A stretch of 64,000 nucleotides of DNA from CAYVBW01 sp964588685 (GTDB taxonomy: Bacteria; Patescibacteriota; Microgenomatia; UBA1400; PJMF01). The translations under genes were made by a program, and so were the position numbers. Each line of letters opens with the position of its first letter. Positions within the stretch are counted from its first letter, which is position 1. The notes below the pieces were generated by a model. It did not search any database, was not told the DNA's origin, and saw only the letters and a program-made list of their open reading frames with translations. Below are positions 54,621 to 62,794 of this stretch, one piece after another. The stretch spans positions 37,646 to 101,645 of the forward strand of contig CAZPQG010000004.1 of the NCBI GenBank assembly GCA_964588685.1, in the 5' to 3' direction.

Positions 54621-55625
54621 ATGCCTGCCACAGCCATTGATATCGGAACTCATTCTATAAAAGCTATTTCAGGAAAAGCAAGCAGAAAACCTGTTGTTAA
54701 TCGAGCCGCAGAAATCCCCAACAATACCGGCGTCAGCGTTCCTAAAGACAGTGTCCAAACCAGTAAACTACTGGAAATGATGACCCAATTGTTTCAAGAT
54801 TATAAACTGCCCAAAACAGATGTCCGCCTTAGTTTGCCGGAAGAAGTAGTATCTACTAAAGTCATTAATTTACCTCCTTTAAGTGATGCAGAATTGGCTT
54901 CTGCTATTGATTGGCAGGCAGAACAACATATTCCTATTCCTTTAGAGCAATTATCATTGGAGTATCAAGTGCTGCACCGCCCTTCTTCTAAAGAAAAAGA
55001 TCAACCAATGAAAGTGCTTTTGGTTGGTGCGCGTAAAAACATTGTTGAAGAATTTGTAGATATTTTTTTTAATTTAGGAATTCAACCCACAATTCTGGAA
55101 ACACAAATTTTTTCCCTAATTAGAGCCTTGGATTTCGTACCTGAAGATCCTACTTCTCTTATTGTGCATTTAGGGGCAAATAATGTCCAACTGGCAGTAG
55201 TGCATCAAACAGAAATAGCTTTAGCTGCTAATAAAAAAGGCGGCGGACATCTTTTCAATAAAGCGGTGCAGCAAAGTGTTTCCAATTTAACAGCGGAGCA
55301 GGCTGAAGAATACAAAAAAGCTTATGGTTTAGCACCTGATCAAATTCAGGGCAAAATTAGAGACGCTATTTTACCATCACTTAATTCAATTGGGCAGGAA
55401 ATTGTGAAAGTAGTTAAATTTTACAACAATGAACAACCTAATGCCGGCATTTCACGCATCGTCTTAACCGGCGGCACAGCTCAAATGAGAGGCATAGTTG
55501 AATATTTTACTGAGCTTACCAATACCGAAGTGTTACTAGCTGAACCTTTTGCCGCTTTTTCAGGCAATATTCCGGAAGAAAATTATCAAGCTTTCATTGT
55601 TTGCTGCGGCTTAATGATGAAATAA
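54621..55625 (+). CDS. pilM: Type IV pilus assembly protein PilM
   Basis: 334 aa actin-like ATPase of the inner-membrane pilus platform. The N-terminal phosphate-1 motif is AIDIGTHSIKAI; VRLSLPEEVVSTKVINLPPLSDAELASAI is typical of PilM; LIVHLGANNVQLAVV and RIVLTGGTAQMRGIV are the further actin-fold motifs. It binds the cytoplasmic tail of PilN. The order pilM-pilN-pilO is conserved; pilP and pilQ are absent, as expected for a cell without a classical outer membrane. Confidence 0.93.
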   Translation: MPATAIDIGTHSIKAISGKASRKPVVNRAAEIPNNTGVSVPKDSVQTSKLLEMMTQLFQDYKLPKTDVRLSLPEEVVSTKVINLPPLSDAELASAIDWQAEQHIPIPLEQLSLEYQVLHRPSSKEKDQPMKVLLVGARKNIVEEFVDIFFNLGIQPTILETQIFSLIRALDFVPEDPTSLIVHLGANNVQLAVVHQTEIALAANKKGGGHLFNKAVQQSVSNLTAEQAEEYKKAYGLAPDQIQGKIRDAILPSLNSIGQEIVKVVKFYNNEQPNAGISRIVLTGGTAQMRGIVEYFTELTNTEVLLAEPFAAFSGNIPEENYQAFIVCCGLMMK

Positions 55626-55707
55626 ACGAATAGATTTACAGCAGCAGACTAGCTTAAAATAACAGTTTAAACTATCTTGTAATAAATTTACTCACAAGCT
55701 TCTTTAT

Positions 55708-56292
55708 ATGAAAAGCGTTAATTTTTTATCTAAAATTAATCAACAACTATCTGACCAGCAAAAAAAAGACAGAAAAATCTTTAAAATTTGCTTAATAGTT
55801 TTTATCGCAGTGATGGTCGTATTAGTTTTAACCTTTAGCACTTCATTTTATTTGCAATACAGACTTAAATCAGTCAAGGCTCAAGTTGAACAAGCTGAGG
55901 CAGAAATTGACTCAAAAAAAGAGCTAGAGACAGATTATTTGTCTTTTGTTAATAAATTAATTATTATTCGAGAACTTTTCGATCAACGCACTGACAAACA
56001 GATAGCCATGGGCTACTTTGCTGATTTATTTGGACCTGATGTAGAAATCAGTGGTCTTAACTATGATATGGAAACAGGTATTTTATCATTAAATATTACC
56101 AGCCCGCATGTTTTTTATCTGGAAGAAGTTTTTAACAGTCTGGAGAAACCTGCCGTTAAGAAACATTTCAATTCAATTGAGAAAAGCAATCTAAACCGGG
56201 AAGAAAGCGGCGAATATACTTTTACTATAACAGTTGATTTTGCTGAGGAGTCAGAATTAGTAACTGAAGAACCTGAATACCTACAAGAATAA
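55708..56292 (+). CDS. pilN: PilN-like type IV pilus platform protein
   Basis: 194 aa bitopic membrane protein. A short cytoplasmic start with VNFLSKINQQL resembles the PilM-binding INLLP motif of PilN. One TM helix (about 26-50) is followed by a coiled coil (about 55-95) and a ferredoxin-like periplasmic domain. Located between pilM and a pilO-like gene, 82 and 54 nt away. Sequence similarity in this family is low, so the call rests on position and topology. Confidence 0.82.
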   Translation: MKSVNFLSKINQQLSDQQKKDRKIFKICLIVFIAVMVVLVLTFSTSFYLQYRLKSVKAQVEQAEAEIDSKKELETDYLSFVNKLIIIRELFDQRTDKQIAMGYFADLFGPDVEISGLNYDMETGILSLNITSPHVFYLEEVFNSLEKPAVKKHFNSIEKSNLNREESGEYTFTITVDFAEESELVTEEPEYLQE

Positions 56293-56346
56293 TAAACTGT
56301 AATAATTTTAATAATTTAAATCAATAATTAAACTCATTTAACACTA

Positions 56347-57147
56347 ATGCCTCTTGCTGAAACAAAATCTGATACCAATCTTAAACTTTTTGTTAATACC
56401 CGCAGATATTTACTTTATGCCATTGTTTTAATTTGGACTATTGCCGGCTTGAGTTTTTTTGTTATTAAGCCTCGAGTCGAGTCAGTTTTTGAGCTTAGAA
56501 AAGATTTAGCTCATAAAAACGACCACTATCAAGCTTTAATCAGAAAAATTAATGAGCTCAAACAAATTGAAATTTCACAACAATTTCAACAAAAAGAAAA
56601 AGTGGACGAAGTACTGCCTTCTCATAAACCGGTCTTAGAATTACTTTTCAATCTAGGACAAGCTATGCATGAAACAAATGTTTTTATTAGTGATTTGGAA
56701 GTCAGCCCCGGTGAAATTGAAGAAGCCGACGCTGAAACAAAAACCGACCAACCCGTTGCTGCTAAAACCTCTACTTCTGCCAGACAAAATAATTATGAAG
56801 CTCTGAGCCTTGAATTAATCGCCAGCGGCAGAAGAAACAATGTTGATAATTTTTTAGAATTAGTTGAACGTATCTCGCCTTTTACTTCAATTATAGAGCT
56901 GAGTATTAAAGATATTTCTCGGAGAGAAACAGATGGATCTGTTACAGAAGCGCAGCTGCTATTGCATTCTTATTATTACACCCAAACTATTAGTGCTGAT
57001 ATTGAAGACGAATTACCTTCTGTCGAGACAGAAGAATTAAAAGCTTTTGCCACCATTCAAAAATTTATGCCTTCAGACTTTCACCGCCCCACTGAAATTA
57101 AAAGCTCTGATATTGAAGATTTATTTGGTATCGAAGGGTTCTTTTAA
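56347..57147 (+). CDS. pilO: PilO-like type IV pilus platform protein
   Basis: 266 aa. One TM helix (about 22-42, YLLYAIVLIWTIAGLSFFVI), a coiled coil (about 50-95) and a C-terminal alpha/beta domain, the layout of PilO. A Thr/Ala/Asp-rich stretch (about 125-145) interrupts the domain. It ends the pilMNO set and is convergent with the khpA gene that ends at 57199. It is expected to pair with PilN and align the pilus platform across the membrane. Confidence 0.8.
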   Translation: MPLAETKSDTNLKLFVNTRRYLLYAIVLIWTIAGLSFFVIKPRVESVFELRKDLAHKNDHYQALIRKINELKQIEISQQFQQKEKVDEVLPSHKPVLELLFNLGQAMHETNVFISDLEVSPGEIEEADAETKTDQPVAAKTSTSARQNNYEALSLELIASGRRNNVDNFLELVERISPFTSIIELSIKDISRRETDGSVTEAQLLLHSYYYTQTISADIEDELPSVETEELKAFATIQKFMPSDFHRPTEIKSSDIEDLFGIEGFF

Positions 57148-57198
57148 AAAACTGTGAAAATTTAAGAGCTCATCTCAAAATTTGTTTTGGTCTAAGAG

Positions 57199-57429
57199 TT
57201 AAGACTTAACTTTAATCTCAAATCTTTCATCTAGCTCATCTGCTAAAATTGAAGCCACTCGTTGCACTGCTTTAATAGTTTTACCACCTCGTCCAATAAT
57301 TAAGCCGATATCCTCAGCATTAGCCTCAACTTCATAAATTTTTTTGTAAGAAGAAGTTGTTTCCTGCACAGAAAGTTCTGCCGGGTGTTTCACTAAATGA
57401 ATTAAAAAAAATTCTATCAAATGTTGCAT
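57199..57429 (-). CDS. khpA: KH-domain RNA-binding protein (KhpA-like)
   Basis: 76 aa with a single KH domain carrying the GxxG loop in IGLIIGRGGKTIKAV (about 41-56). The frame is open further upstream, but the ATG at 57429 (MQHLIEFFLIHLV) is the conserved start and sits 13 nt after the rpsP stop codon. In Firmicutes the same rpsP-khpA pair occurs (formerly YlqC). KhpA binds RNA together with KhpB/Jag and affects division and small RNAs. Last gene of its operon. Confidence 0.9.
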   Translation of the reverse strand: MQHLIEFFLIHLVKHPAELSVQETTSSYKKIYEVEANAEDIGLIIGRGGKTIKAVQRVASILADELDERFEIKVKS

Positions 57430-57442
57430 TTTTAAAAATAAA

Positions 57443-58015
57443 TTATTTGCTTGATTTTTCTTTATTCTTCTTATCAGAATCTTTTGCTTCAGCTTTTTTC
57501 TTTTTTCCTGTCGTTTTCTCTTTTTTATCATCTTTTTTGTCGTTTTTTACATCATCCTTTAGATCTTGCTTTTCAACCTTTTTGCTTTCTTTTTTAGCTT
57601 TTTTTTTGGTTTCTTTCTTGTTTTCTTTCTTTTTCGGGGCTGTATTCTGCTTTTTTTTACTCTCAGCCTTTTCTTTTTCTTTAGTTTGATCAGAGTCTTT
57701 TCCATCAGAACTTTTTTTATCAGAAACTTTCTTTTCAATTTTTTGTTTCTTTTTTGGTTTCTTTTTAGGAAAACCTTGACCGGATTTAGCTACCCCAGCC
57801 AAATAAGCGACTGTCTCAGTCGGCTGAGCTCCCTGGCTGACCCAATAGTCATAGCGCTCAATGTCTAAATCTAATTGTTTTGGAGTGACAGTAGGAACGT
57901 AGTGGCCCAGCATCTCCACATAAGAACCGTCTCTTTTATCTTTGGCTTCATTAACCACAATTCTAAAATGAGGTTGATTGCGCTTGCCGAATCTAGCTAG
58001 TTTTATTTTTAACAT
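57443..58015 (-). CDS. rpsP: 30S ribosomal protein S16 with long Lys-rich tail
   Basis: 190 aa. Residues 1-83 are a normal S16: MLKIKLARFGKRNQPHFRIVV-type start, then DGSYVEMLGHYVP and WVSQGAQPTETVAYL. The remaining about 105 residues are nearly all Lys, Glu, Asp, Ser and Gln, without predicted fold. S16 is normally 80-130 aa. The tail could contact rRNA or be disordered. Cotranscribed with rnc (77 nt upstream) and khpA. Confidence 0.95.
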   Translation of the reverse strand: MLKIKLARFGKRNQPHFRIVVNEAKDKRDGSYVEMLGHYVPTVTPKQLDLDIERYDYWVSQGAQPTETVAYLAGVAKSGQGFPKKKPKKKQKIEKKVSDKKSSDGKDSDQTKEKEKAESKKKQNTAPKKKENKKETKKKAKKESKKVEKQDLKDDVKNDKKDDKKEKTTGKKKKAEAKDSDKKNKEKSSK

Positions 58016-58092
58016 ATTTTTAAATTTTATAGTTTATCCTAATAGATGGTGATTTTACACTATTTATTCAGATTTCTCAAATTCTAGCAAGG

Positions 58093-58764
58093 CTATTTTT
58101 TAAATTTAAGCAAAGCTTGTGATGCAGCCTGCCGCTGTGCTTGCTGTTTACTGGAACCTTGACCGGTCCCAACCGTCTGATCACCAATTTTAACTGCTAC
58201 GGTAAAAGTTTTAGCATGATCCTTTCCCACCGACTTAATAACCTGATATTCAGGCGTAGGCTGTCCCTGAGCCTGTACTAATTCCTGCAAGCGGCTCTTA
58301 CTATCCTTATCAAGCCCTTGCTCTCTAATTTTATCAAGCTTAGGAATAATGTGCTCTTTAACAAAATCTTTTGCCGCAGCAAAGCCTTGATCTAAATAAA
58401 TAGCCCCAATGACTGCTTCCATTGTATTTGCCAGCAAACTTTGATTTTCACGCCCTCCTCCCAGCTCCTCACCTTTGCTCAGATAAATTTTTTGCCCTAA
58501 ACTTAATTCTTGTGCCGTTTGGGCTAAAGTTTCAGTTTTAACCAAAGCGCTGCGAAAAGCTGTCAGCTTTCCTTCAGGTTTATGGGGAAAATTATCAAAT
58601 AAATAGCGAGAAATAATTAATTCTAAAACAGCATCGCCTAAAAACTCCAAGCGTTCATTATGCCGTTGTGAAGTAGTGCCGGATTCAGGTTCATTTAAAG
58701 CACTGCGGTGAGTTAAAGCAGTCTCCAGAAGATCAGAATTATTAATTGGCAATTCATTAGTCAT
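58093..58764 (-). CDS. rnc: Ribonuclease III
   Basis: 223 aa double-strand-specific endonuclease that matures rRNA. The signature ERLEFLGDAVLELIIS (about 38-53) has the metal-binding Glu and Asp; a second acidic cluster is in ANTMEAVIGAIYLDQG (about 112-128). A dsRNA-binding domain (about 155-222) ends with GSSKQQAQRQAASQALL. It lies between an ACP-like gene and rpsP in a compact operon. Confidence 0.97.
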   Translation of the reverse strand: MTNELPINNSDLLETALTHRSALNEPESGTTSQRHNERLEFLGDAVLELIISRYLFDNFPHKPEGKLTAFRSALVKTETLAQTAQELSLGQKIYLSKGEELGGGRENQSLLANTMEAVIGAIYLDQGFAAAKDFVKEHIIPKLDKIREQGLDKDSKSRLQELVQAQGQPTPEYQVIKSVGKDHAKTFTVAVKIGDQTVGTGQGSSKQQAQRQAASQALLKFKK

Positions 58765-58852
58765 AATAGTTTAATTTAAACTTTATTTTAATTATCATGC
58801 TTAATTAATTTTACTGCTTAATCTTGATTTCTTGTTTATCCCAACTTTCTAT

Positions 58853-59143
58853 TTATCCCAGCTCTCTCTTTTCCTGTACAATTTTTGCCAATTCCAGCAC
58901 TGTTGGTTCGTTTACTTTCAATTCTTGTTTTATTTCCTCTGAGCTAAGATTAATTTCTTCTGCCCGATATTCATGATTCAAGGTATTGATAATTTCCGGT
59001 AAATCCAACGATAGATTTAATCCTAAATCGGCAACAAGATTAAAATGCGGCAAAATTTCATTAAGCTTGCTGCCGGTAGTCACGGCAATAATTAATCTAA
59101 TTTTTTCAAAACATTCCGGTAAAGTAGTGTGTGGTTCTTGCAT
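58853..59143 (-). CDS. Acyl-carrier-like protein with degenerate phosphopantetheine site
   Basis: 96 aa, helical. The middle segment (VADLGLNLSLDLPEIINTLNH, about 38-58) mirrors the ACP helix-2 pattern, in which an Asp-Ser-Leu motif carries phosphopantetheine. Here the motif reads Asn-Leu-Ser-Leu, so the Asp before the Ser is lost and one residue is gained. The end (TVLELAKIVQEK) also matches ACP. The acpP-rnc order is common in bacteria, which supports homology. It may no longer be a carrier, or may carry by a nearby Ser. Alternative: an unrelated small helical protein. Confidence 0.55.
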   Translation of the reverse strand: MQEPHTTLPECFEKIRLIIAVTTGSKLNEILPHFNLVADLGLNLSLDLPEIINTLNHEYRAEEINLSSEEIKQELKVNEPTVLELAKIVQEKRELG

Positions 59144-59190
59144 AACAAATTTAATCTAAATTAAATTCCATTAAAAATCTAGGGTTGATT

Positions 59191-59643
59191 TTAATTAGAA
59201 GATAAATGCTGAGCAAATAATTTTCCCAACACTCCGTTCACAAAGCGCGGTGAGCTTTCTGAGCCAAATTCTTTGGCTAATTCAACTGCTTCATCAATCA
59301 ACACTTTTTTAGGTGTTTTTTTATGACGAGCCTCCCATACAATTAGTCTCAAGATGGCTAAATCAACTTGATTAATTTCAGAAAGGGGACGCTCCGGAGC
59401 GTGTTCTCTTATTTGCTTGTCAATTTCTTCCAAATCAACTAAAATTTCTTCAATTTCCTGCTGCAAACTCTCATCTGCTGTCAATTTATATTGGCTAGAC
59501 TCAGACTCTTGCTGCTGAAATTTTTCTCGATTTTTTTGGCCTTGATCAAGGTTGGGATGCTGATCAAAAACAGCAGCAAATAAATGCTGCATAAGTTTAA
59601 TGCGCTTGACATGTCGTTGATCAACATTTTTAGACGCAGACAT
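59191..59643 (-). CDS. nusB: Transcription antitermination factor NusB
   Basis: 150 aa all-helical protein that binds boxA RNA with S10 in rRNA antitermination. Family features: KRIKLMQHLFA near the start, then IDLAILRLIVWE-like (VDLAILRLIVWEAR), KVLIDEAVELAKEFGSESSPRFVNGVLGKL near the end. An about 25-residue polar insert after helix 1 (about 30-60) is not typical. It lies 7 nt after rpmF in the same direction, so both are cotranscribed. Confidence 0.94.
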   Translation of the reverse strand: MSASKNVDQRHVKRIKLMQHLFAAVFDQHPNLDQGQKNREKFQQQESESSQYKLTADESLQQEIEEILVDLEEIDKQIREHAPERPLSEINQVDLAILRLIVWEARHKKTPKKVLIDEAVELAKEFGSESSPRFVNGVLGKLFAQHLSSN

Positions 59644-59649
59644 ATAAGA

Positions 59650-59838
59650 TTACTCTTGGCTGATCAATTTTTGAAACTTAATTTCCATCCGGGTAAACAT
59701 CTGAGCCACAAGCCCTCGCTTATGCAAAGGAATGGTGCTTCGATTTGGATCTTTTTTAAGATTTAATTGTCGAGCTTGACCGGCTCGTCTTTTCCCGCGT
59801 TCAACACTGGTAATTTTATTCTTTGGAACTGCTCCCAT
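59650..59838 (-). CDS. rpmF: 50S ribosomal protein L32
   Basis: 62 aa basic protein. The start MGAVPKNKITSVERGKRRAG matches the conserved AVPKxKxSxxRxxxRR pattern of L32, followed by the His in IPLHKRGLV. No Cys is present, so it is the zinc-free form. A Shine-Dalgarno sequence AAAGGAAA is just before the ATG. It heads the rpmF-nusB-ACP-like-rnc-rpsP-khpA operon. Confidence 0.92.
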   Translation of the reverse strand: MGAVPKNKITSVERGKRRAGQARQLNLKKDPNRSTIPLHKRGLVAQMFTRMEIKFQKLISQE

Positions 59839-60351
59839 ATTTTTCCTTTATATTTAAGTAAAATTAATAATAAAAATCAGCGATACTTTTTAAAGCAGCA
59901 AATTAACCAAAGCAACAATATTGCTGCAAGAATTCTATTATACATCAAAGTAGATATAGGAATAAAGTTAAAAACTAAGAAAGCTAAAATACTTTGAAAA
60001 GAGGAGAGGATTAAAAAAAATTATAGGCGCTAGGCAAAAGATATAGTTAATCCGCAATTAAACAATCAGGGCATATGTAAAACAAGGATAAGTGATTTTT
60101 TTTACTTGCCGGAAAACCAATTTTCAAACAAACTAGCTGGCATTAACGCCACACGTGGGACAGCTGGCCATTTTCCGGTTAACTCGTCGTAAACTTCATC
60201 TGTCCTATCCCTGCAACCGGCACTGGAAGAGGCAAAAAACATAGCGTTGATTCGAAACCATTCCTTCTTCAGACACCACGGTTAAATCAAAACCATCATG
60301 GCTATCAATGAGTGAATGGTTAACAATCTAATCTTGAGCCGTGTCTCTTGC
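59839..60351. other. Intergenic region with a possible gene remnant
   Basis: 513 bases between rpmF and the minus-strand surface-protein gene. The left part is AT-rich and empty. The right part (about 60100-60345) is noticeably richer in G+C and holds open minus-strand segments in two frames, described separately. Confidence 0.65.
60102..60330 (-). pseudogene. Possible remnant of a short minus-strand gene (frameshifted)
   Basis: Two short open segments lie in different frames on the minus strand. The downstream one (60281-60102) encodes 59 residues without a stop, ending with LTGKWPAVPRV, then ALMPASLFENWFSGK; an ATG at 60242 gives 46 aa. The upstream one (about 60330-60220) encodes SHDGFDLTVVSEEGMVSNQ. 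They overlap, as expected of one gene with a frameshift. The base composition is coding-like and unlike the flanks. The product is not recognised. A real small gene starting at 60242 is the alternative. Confidence 0.35.
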
Positions 60352-62278
60352 TTATTCGATAGAAGTTTGACTAGGCGTAACAGTGGGAATAAAAACACCA
60401 GAAGAAATGTAAATTTTTGCCTCAACTTTAAAATTATATCTTCCTTCAGGAATAGTGTATTCGAAAATAAACATCTCCTGCCCTTGAGTATTTGTGCCTC
60501 TGGCTACAGCCGGCTGCCAAGTACCATTATTAATTCTAAATTCAGCTGCCAGCTGGCTGACATCATAATCGGTTCCTTCGAAGGTTACTCCAAAATTAAC
60601 TGTATCTCCAGCTTCCAAGTTATAAATTTGGTCCTGTGAAAGAGCCTCATTGTTTTGACTATATACAGCCACCGCCTGGCAAGCTGCTGATGGATCAGGA
60701 TCCGGAGGAAGCGTTGGAACTGGCGTTGCAGTTGGAATTGGTGTTGGCGCTGTAGTCGGAACCGGCGTTGCAGTTGNNNNNNNNNNNNNNNNNNNNNNNN
60801 NNNNNNNNNNNNNNNNNNNNNNNNNNNNNNNNNNNNNNNNNNNNNNNNNNNNNNNNNNNNNNNNNNNNNNNNNNNNTTGGCGCTGTAGTCGGAACCGGCG
60901 TTGCAGTTGGAATTGGTGTTGGCGCTGTAGTCGGAACCGGCGTTGCAGTTGGAATTGGTGTTGGCGCTGTAGTTGGAACCGGCGTTGCAGTTGGAATTGG
61001 TGTTGGCGCTGTAGTTGGAACCGGCGTTGGCTCAGGTTGCGGCTCAACTATCTCATACCGAACCATATCATTGCTAGAACATGACGTCCAGCCATCGCCA
61101 GTGCAATCAAAGCAAAAACAATCATCTGTGCAGCCTTTATAATCACAAGTGGCTGAGCCGGAACATTTGCCCGGTTCCTCCCGCAAAGCACAGTGAGCAT
61201 TGTATTTTCCAGGGGGTAAAGTAATTGTTTTAGAACCGGAACAAGGATTGCCATCACTGGTAGTGCAAGAACTTAAAGTATAATCATGATATTCTTCCAC
61301 TCCATCAGGTGGACACATATCATTAGTGTATATAGAAATATAATCATTAAAATCGGGAATCTCTAAAGTGTCTTCCCGCTTAGTGTAAATTAAAACTTCT
61401 TCTGGCTCAGAAGCACTGCTGCTGCCGGAATAATTAAAAGTTGCTTCTTGTCCGTCAACACTAACATCTATGGAGCAAGTTTTGTCAGGCACTACACTTT
61501 CACAAAAATTCCAAGTAATATTACGTAAATGCACATGCTCTCCTTTATCTTTTTCATCGTCACCATCAGTTGAATGAAACCTTAAGCGGATTTTTTCTAC
61601 ATCTTGGCAAGCTAAAGAATAATTTTCTTCAACATAACATGTGCCGTCATCATGAGTAGTGCTATTGGGATTATCAGGATAACCATGACCTGGGTAAATA
61701 TCACTTCCTTCACCGCACATATTATCATTGATAGTTTTCACATCAACATTTTGTGCAATTGTGCTCCACCCTTGTTCTTGATTATAAACATCTAAATGAT
61801 AGGCTACACTAGCCGTATGATCATGAGCTTCAATAGCAATGTTTTTAACTTTATCAAAACCAGCCGGTGCATTTGGCGCTGTTATTTCTATTTGGTTTTC
61901 TTCGACACAACAATAAGCATTGGTTCCAGTTTTAGTACCAGAGTCGGCTGTTCTAACACCATACAAGCCAGTTTTATCTACTGTAACTTCAGTAATTACT
62001 TGCCCCTCAGTAGGAGCCGCTTCTCTTCTTAATTCTTGTCTTTGAAACACTACATATACACCTGCGGCAATACTAATTAAAAAAAAGATAATCGCCAGCC
62101 CAATTAAGATGGCTTTTTTTTTGCCGTTTGGTTTATTTTTTTTTGTGGTTTTTAAATTTTGAAAGGACTGATTTACTTGATCGGCTTGATGAGAAGCGCC
62201 GGCTGGTTGGGCCGGGGGAGAGGAGTTGCTGCTTTGATTATCAGAACCTTGATTATTGGGAAGATTGTTAGCCGGCAT
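60352..62278 (-). CDS. Cys-rich, membrane-anchored surface protein with Pro/Thr repeat stalk
   Basis: 597 aa after collapsing the false gap at 60777-60876. A Gln/Asn/Ser/Pro-rich cytoplasmic N terminus (about 1-50), one TM helix (about 52-75), then FQRQELRREAAPTEG, a post-TM sequence of the kind seen in Microgenomates surface proteins. The external part (about 80-400) is beta-rich with about 18 Cys, eight of them within about 40 residues, implying many disulfides. Then comes a stalk of 14-residue Pro/Thr units and a C-terminal domain (about 470-597) with TPSQTSIE at its end. Ligand and partner are unknown. The 62279-62794 region separates it from a divergent lipoprotein gene. Confidence 0.8.
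60713..61030 (-). repeat. Tandem 42-bp repeat encoding a Pro/Thr stalk
   Basis: Near-identical 42-nt units encode 14 residues each (ATPVPTTAPTPIPT). About 1.5 units lie left of the scaffold gap and about 3.5 to the right. Differences between units are single C/T changes. Because the assembler broke here, the true unit number may be higher. Confidence 0.92.
60777..60876. other. Scaffold gap of 100 N inside the tandem repeat
   Basis: 33 nt left of the gap match 33 nt right of it, and removing 133 nt restores the reading frame of the surface protein. Inside a tandem repeat such an overlap can also arise from different units, so the repeat number here is uncertain. Confidence 0.85.
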
Positions 62279-62794
62279 ATTTTGTTTTATTTTTTAAAGA
62301 TAATAATAAAAATAAAAAAGATGATATTCTTTTTTAAATATACTAAGAAATTTAGATCTAAAATAAAATTAAAAGGCCAATAGATTTTAAATCTTAACTA
62401 AATTCAAACTAGCAAAAATGAACCAGGGAGTCAAGCCAGCCTTTTAAATTATCTATTTCAAACTATATAGATAGTCACTCAAAAATAAACTTAATATTTT
62501 AATTTTAGATTTTTTTATAATGAAATTAATGTTATATTAATGTTATACTATACCATAGTAGTATTACTTATAGAGTTATAGTTTTGCTGGTACATGTTAA
62601 TAAAAAAGTAATTAAAGGGATAATTAGTTAGAATTTATAGGCTTTATTAGGCTTTATTTCTTTAAAACCTAGATAAATAACTATTTGCTGAGCTTAATAA
62701 GCTAATAAGAGCCTATAAAATTTTGACAATTTATCAACGGAAAGATAAAATACTTATTTATAATTAAATTATAACAATTATTATAAGATTACTT
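62279..62794. other. Intergenic region with operator-like repeats upstream of a Tat-type lipoprotein gene
   Basis: 516 bases between divergent genes. It holds a tandem 11-bp repeat TTAATGTTATA (62526-62547), a palindrome TACTAT/ATAGTA (62546-62560), a long imperfect inverted repeat (62634-62650 with 62702-62719) and a consensus promoter at 62723-62751. No ORF is supported. Confidence 0.75.
62723..62751 (+). promoter_or_regulatory. Sigma-70 type promoter for the lipoprotein gene at 62795
   Basis: TTGACA (62723-62728), 17-nt spacer, TAAAAT (62746-62751). It predicts a start near 62758 and a 37-nt leader. The right arm of a long inverted repeat ends 3 nt before the -35. Confidence 0.78.

Noticed and set aside
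57357..57868. Plus-strand Phe-rich ORFs opposite rpsP
   Set aside because: They are the complement of the Lys-rich S16 tail (AAA/AAG read as TTT/CTT).
60695..61047. Two overlapping genes in the surface-protein repeat, including a Gln/Arg-rich one
   Set aside because: Out-of-frame translation of the 42-bp repeats; the Pro/Thr frame continues on both sides once the gap is collapsed.
60768..61142. Plus-strand Gly/Val repeat ORF
   Set aside because: Mirror of the Pro/Thr repeat on the opposite strand; no start signal or non-repeat domain.
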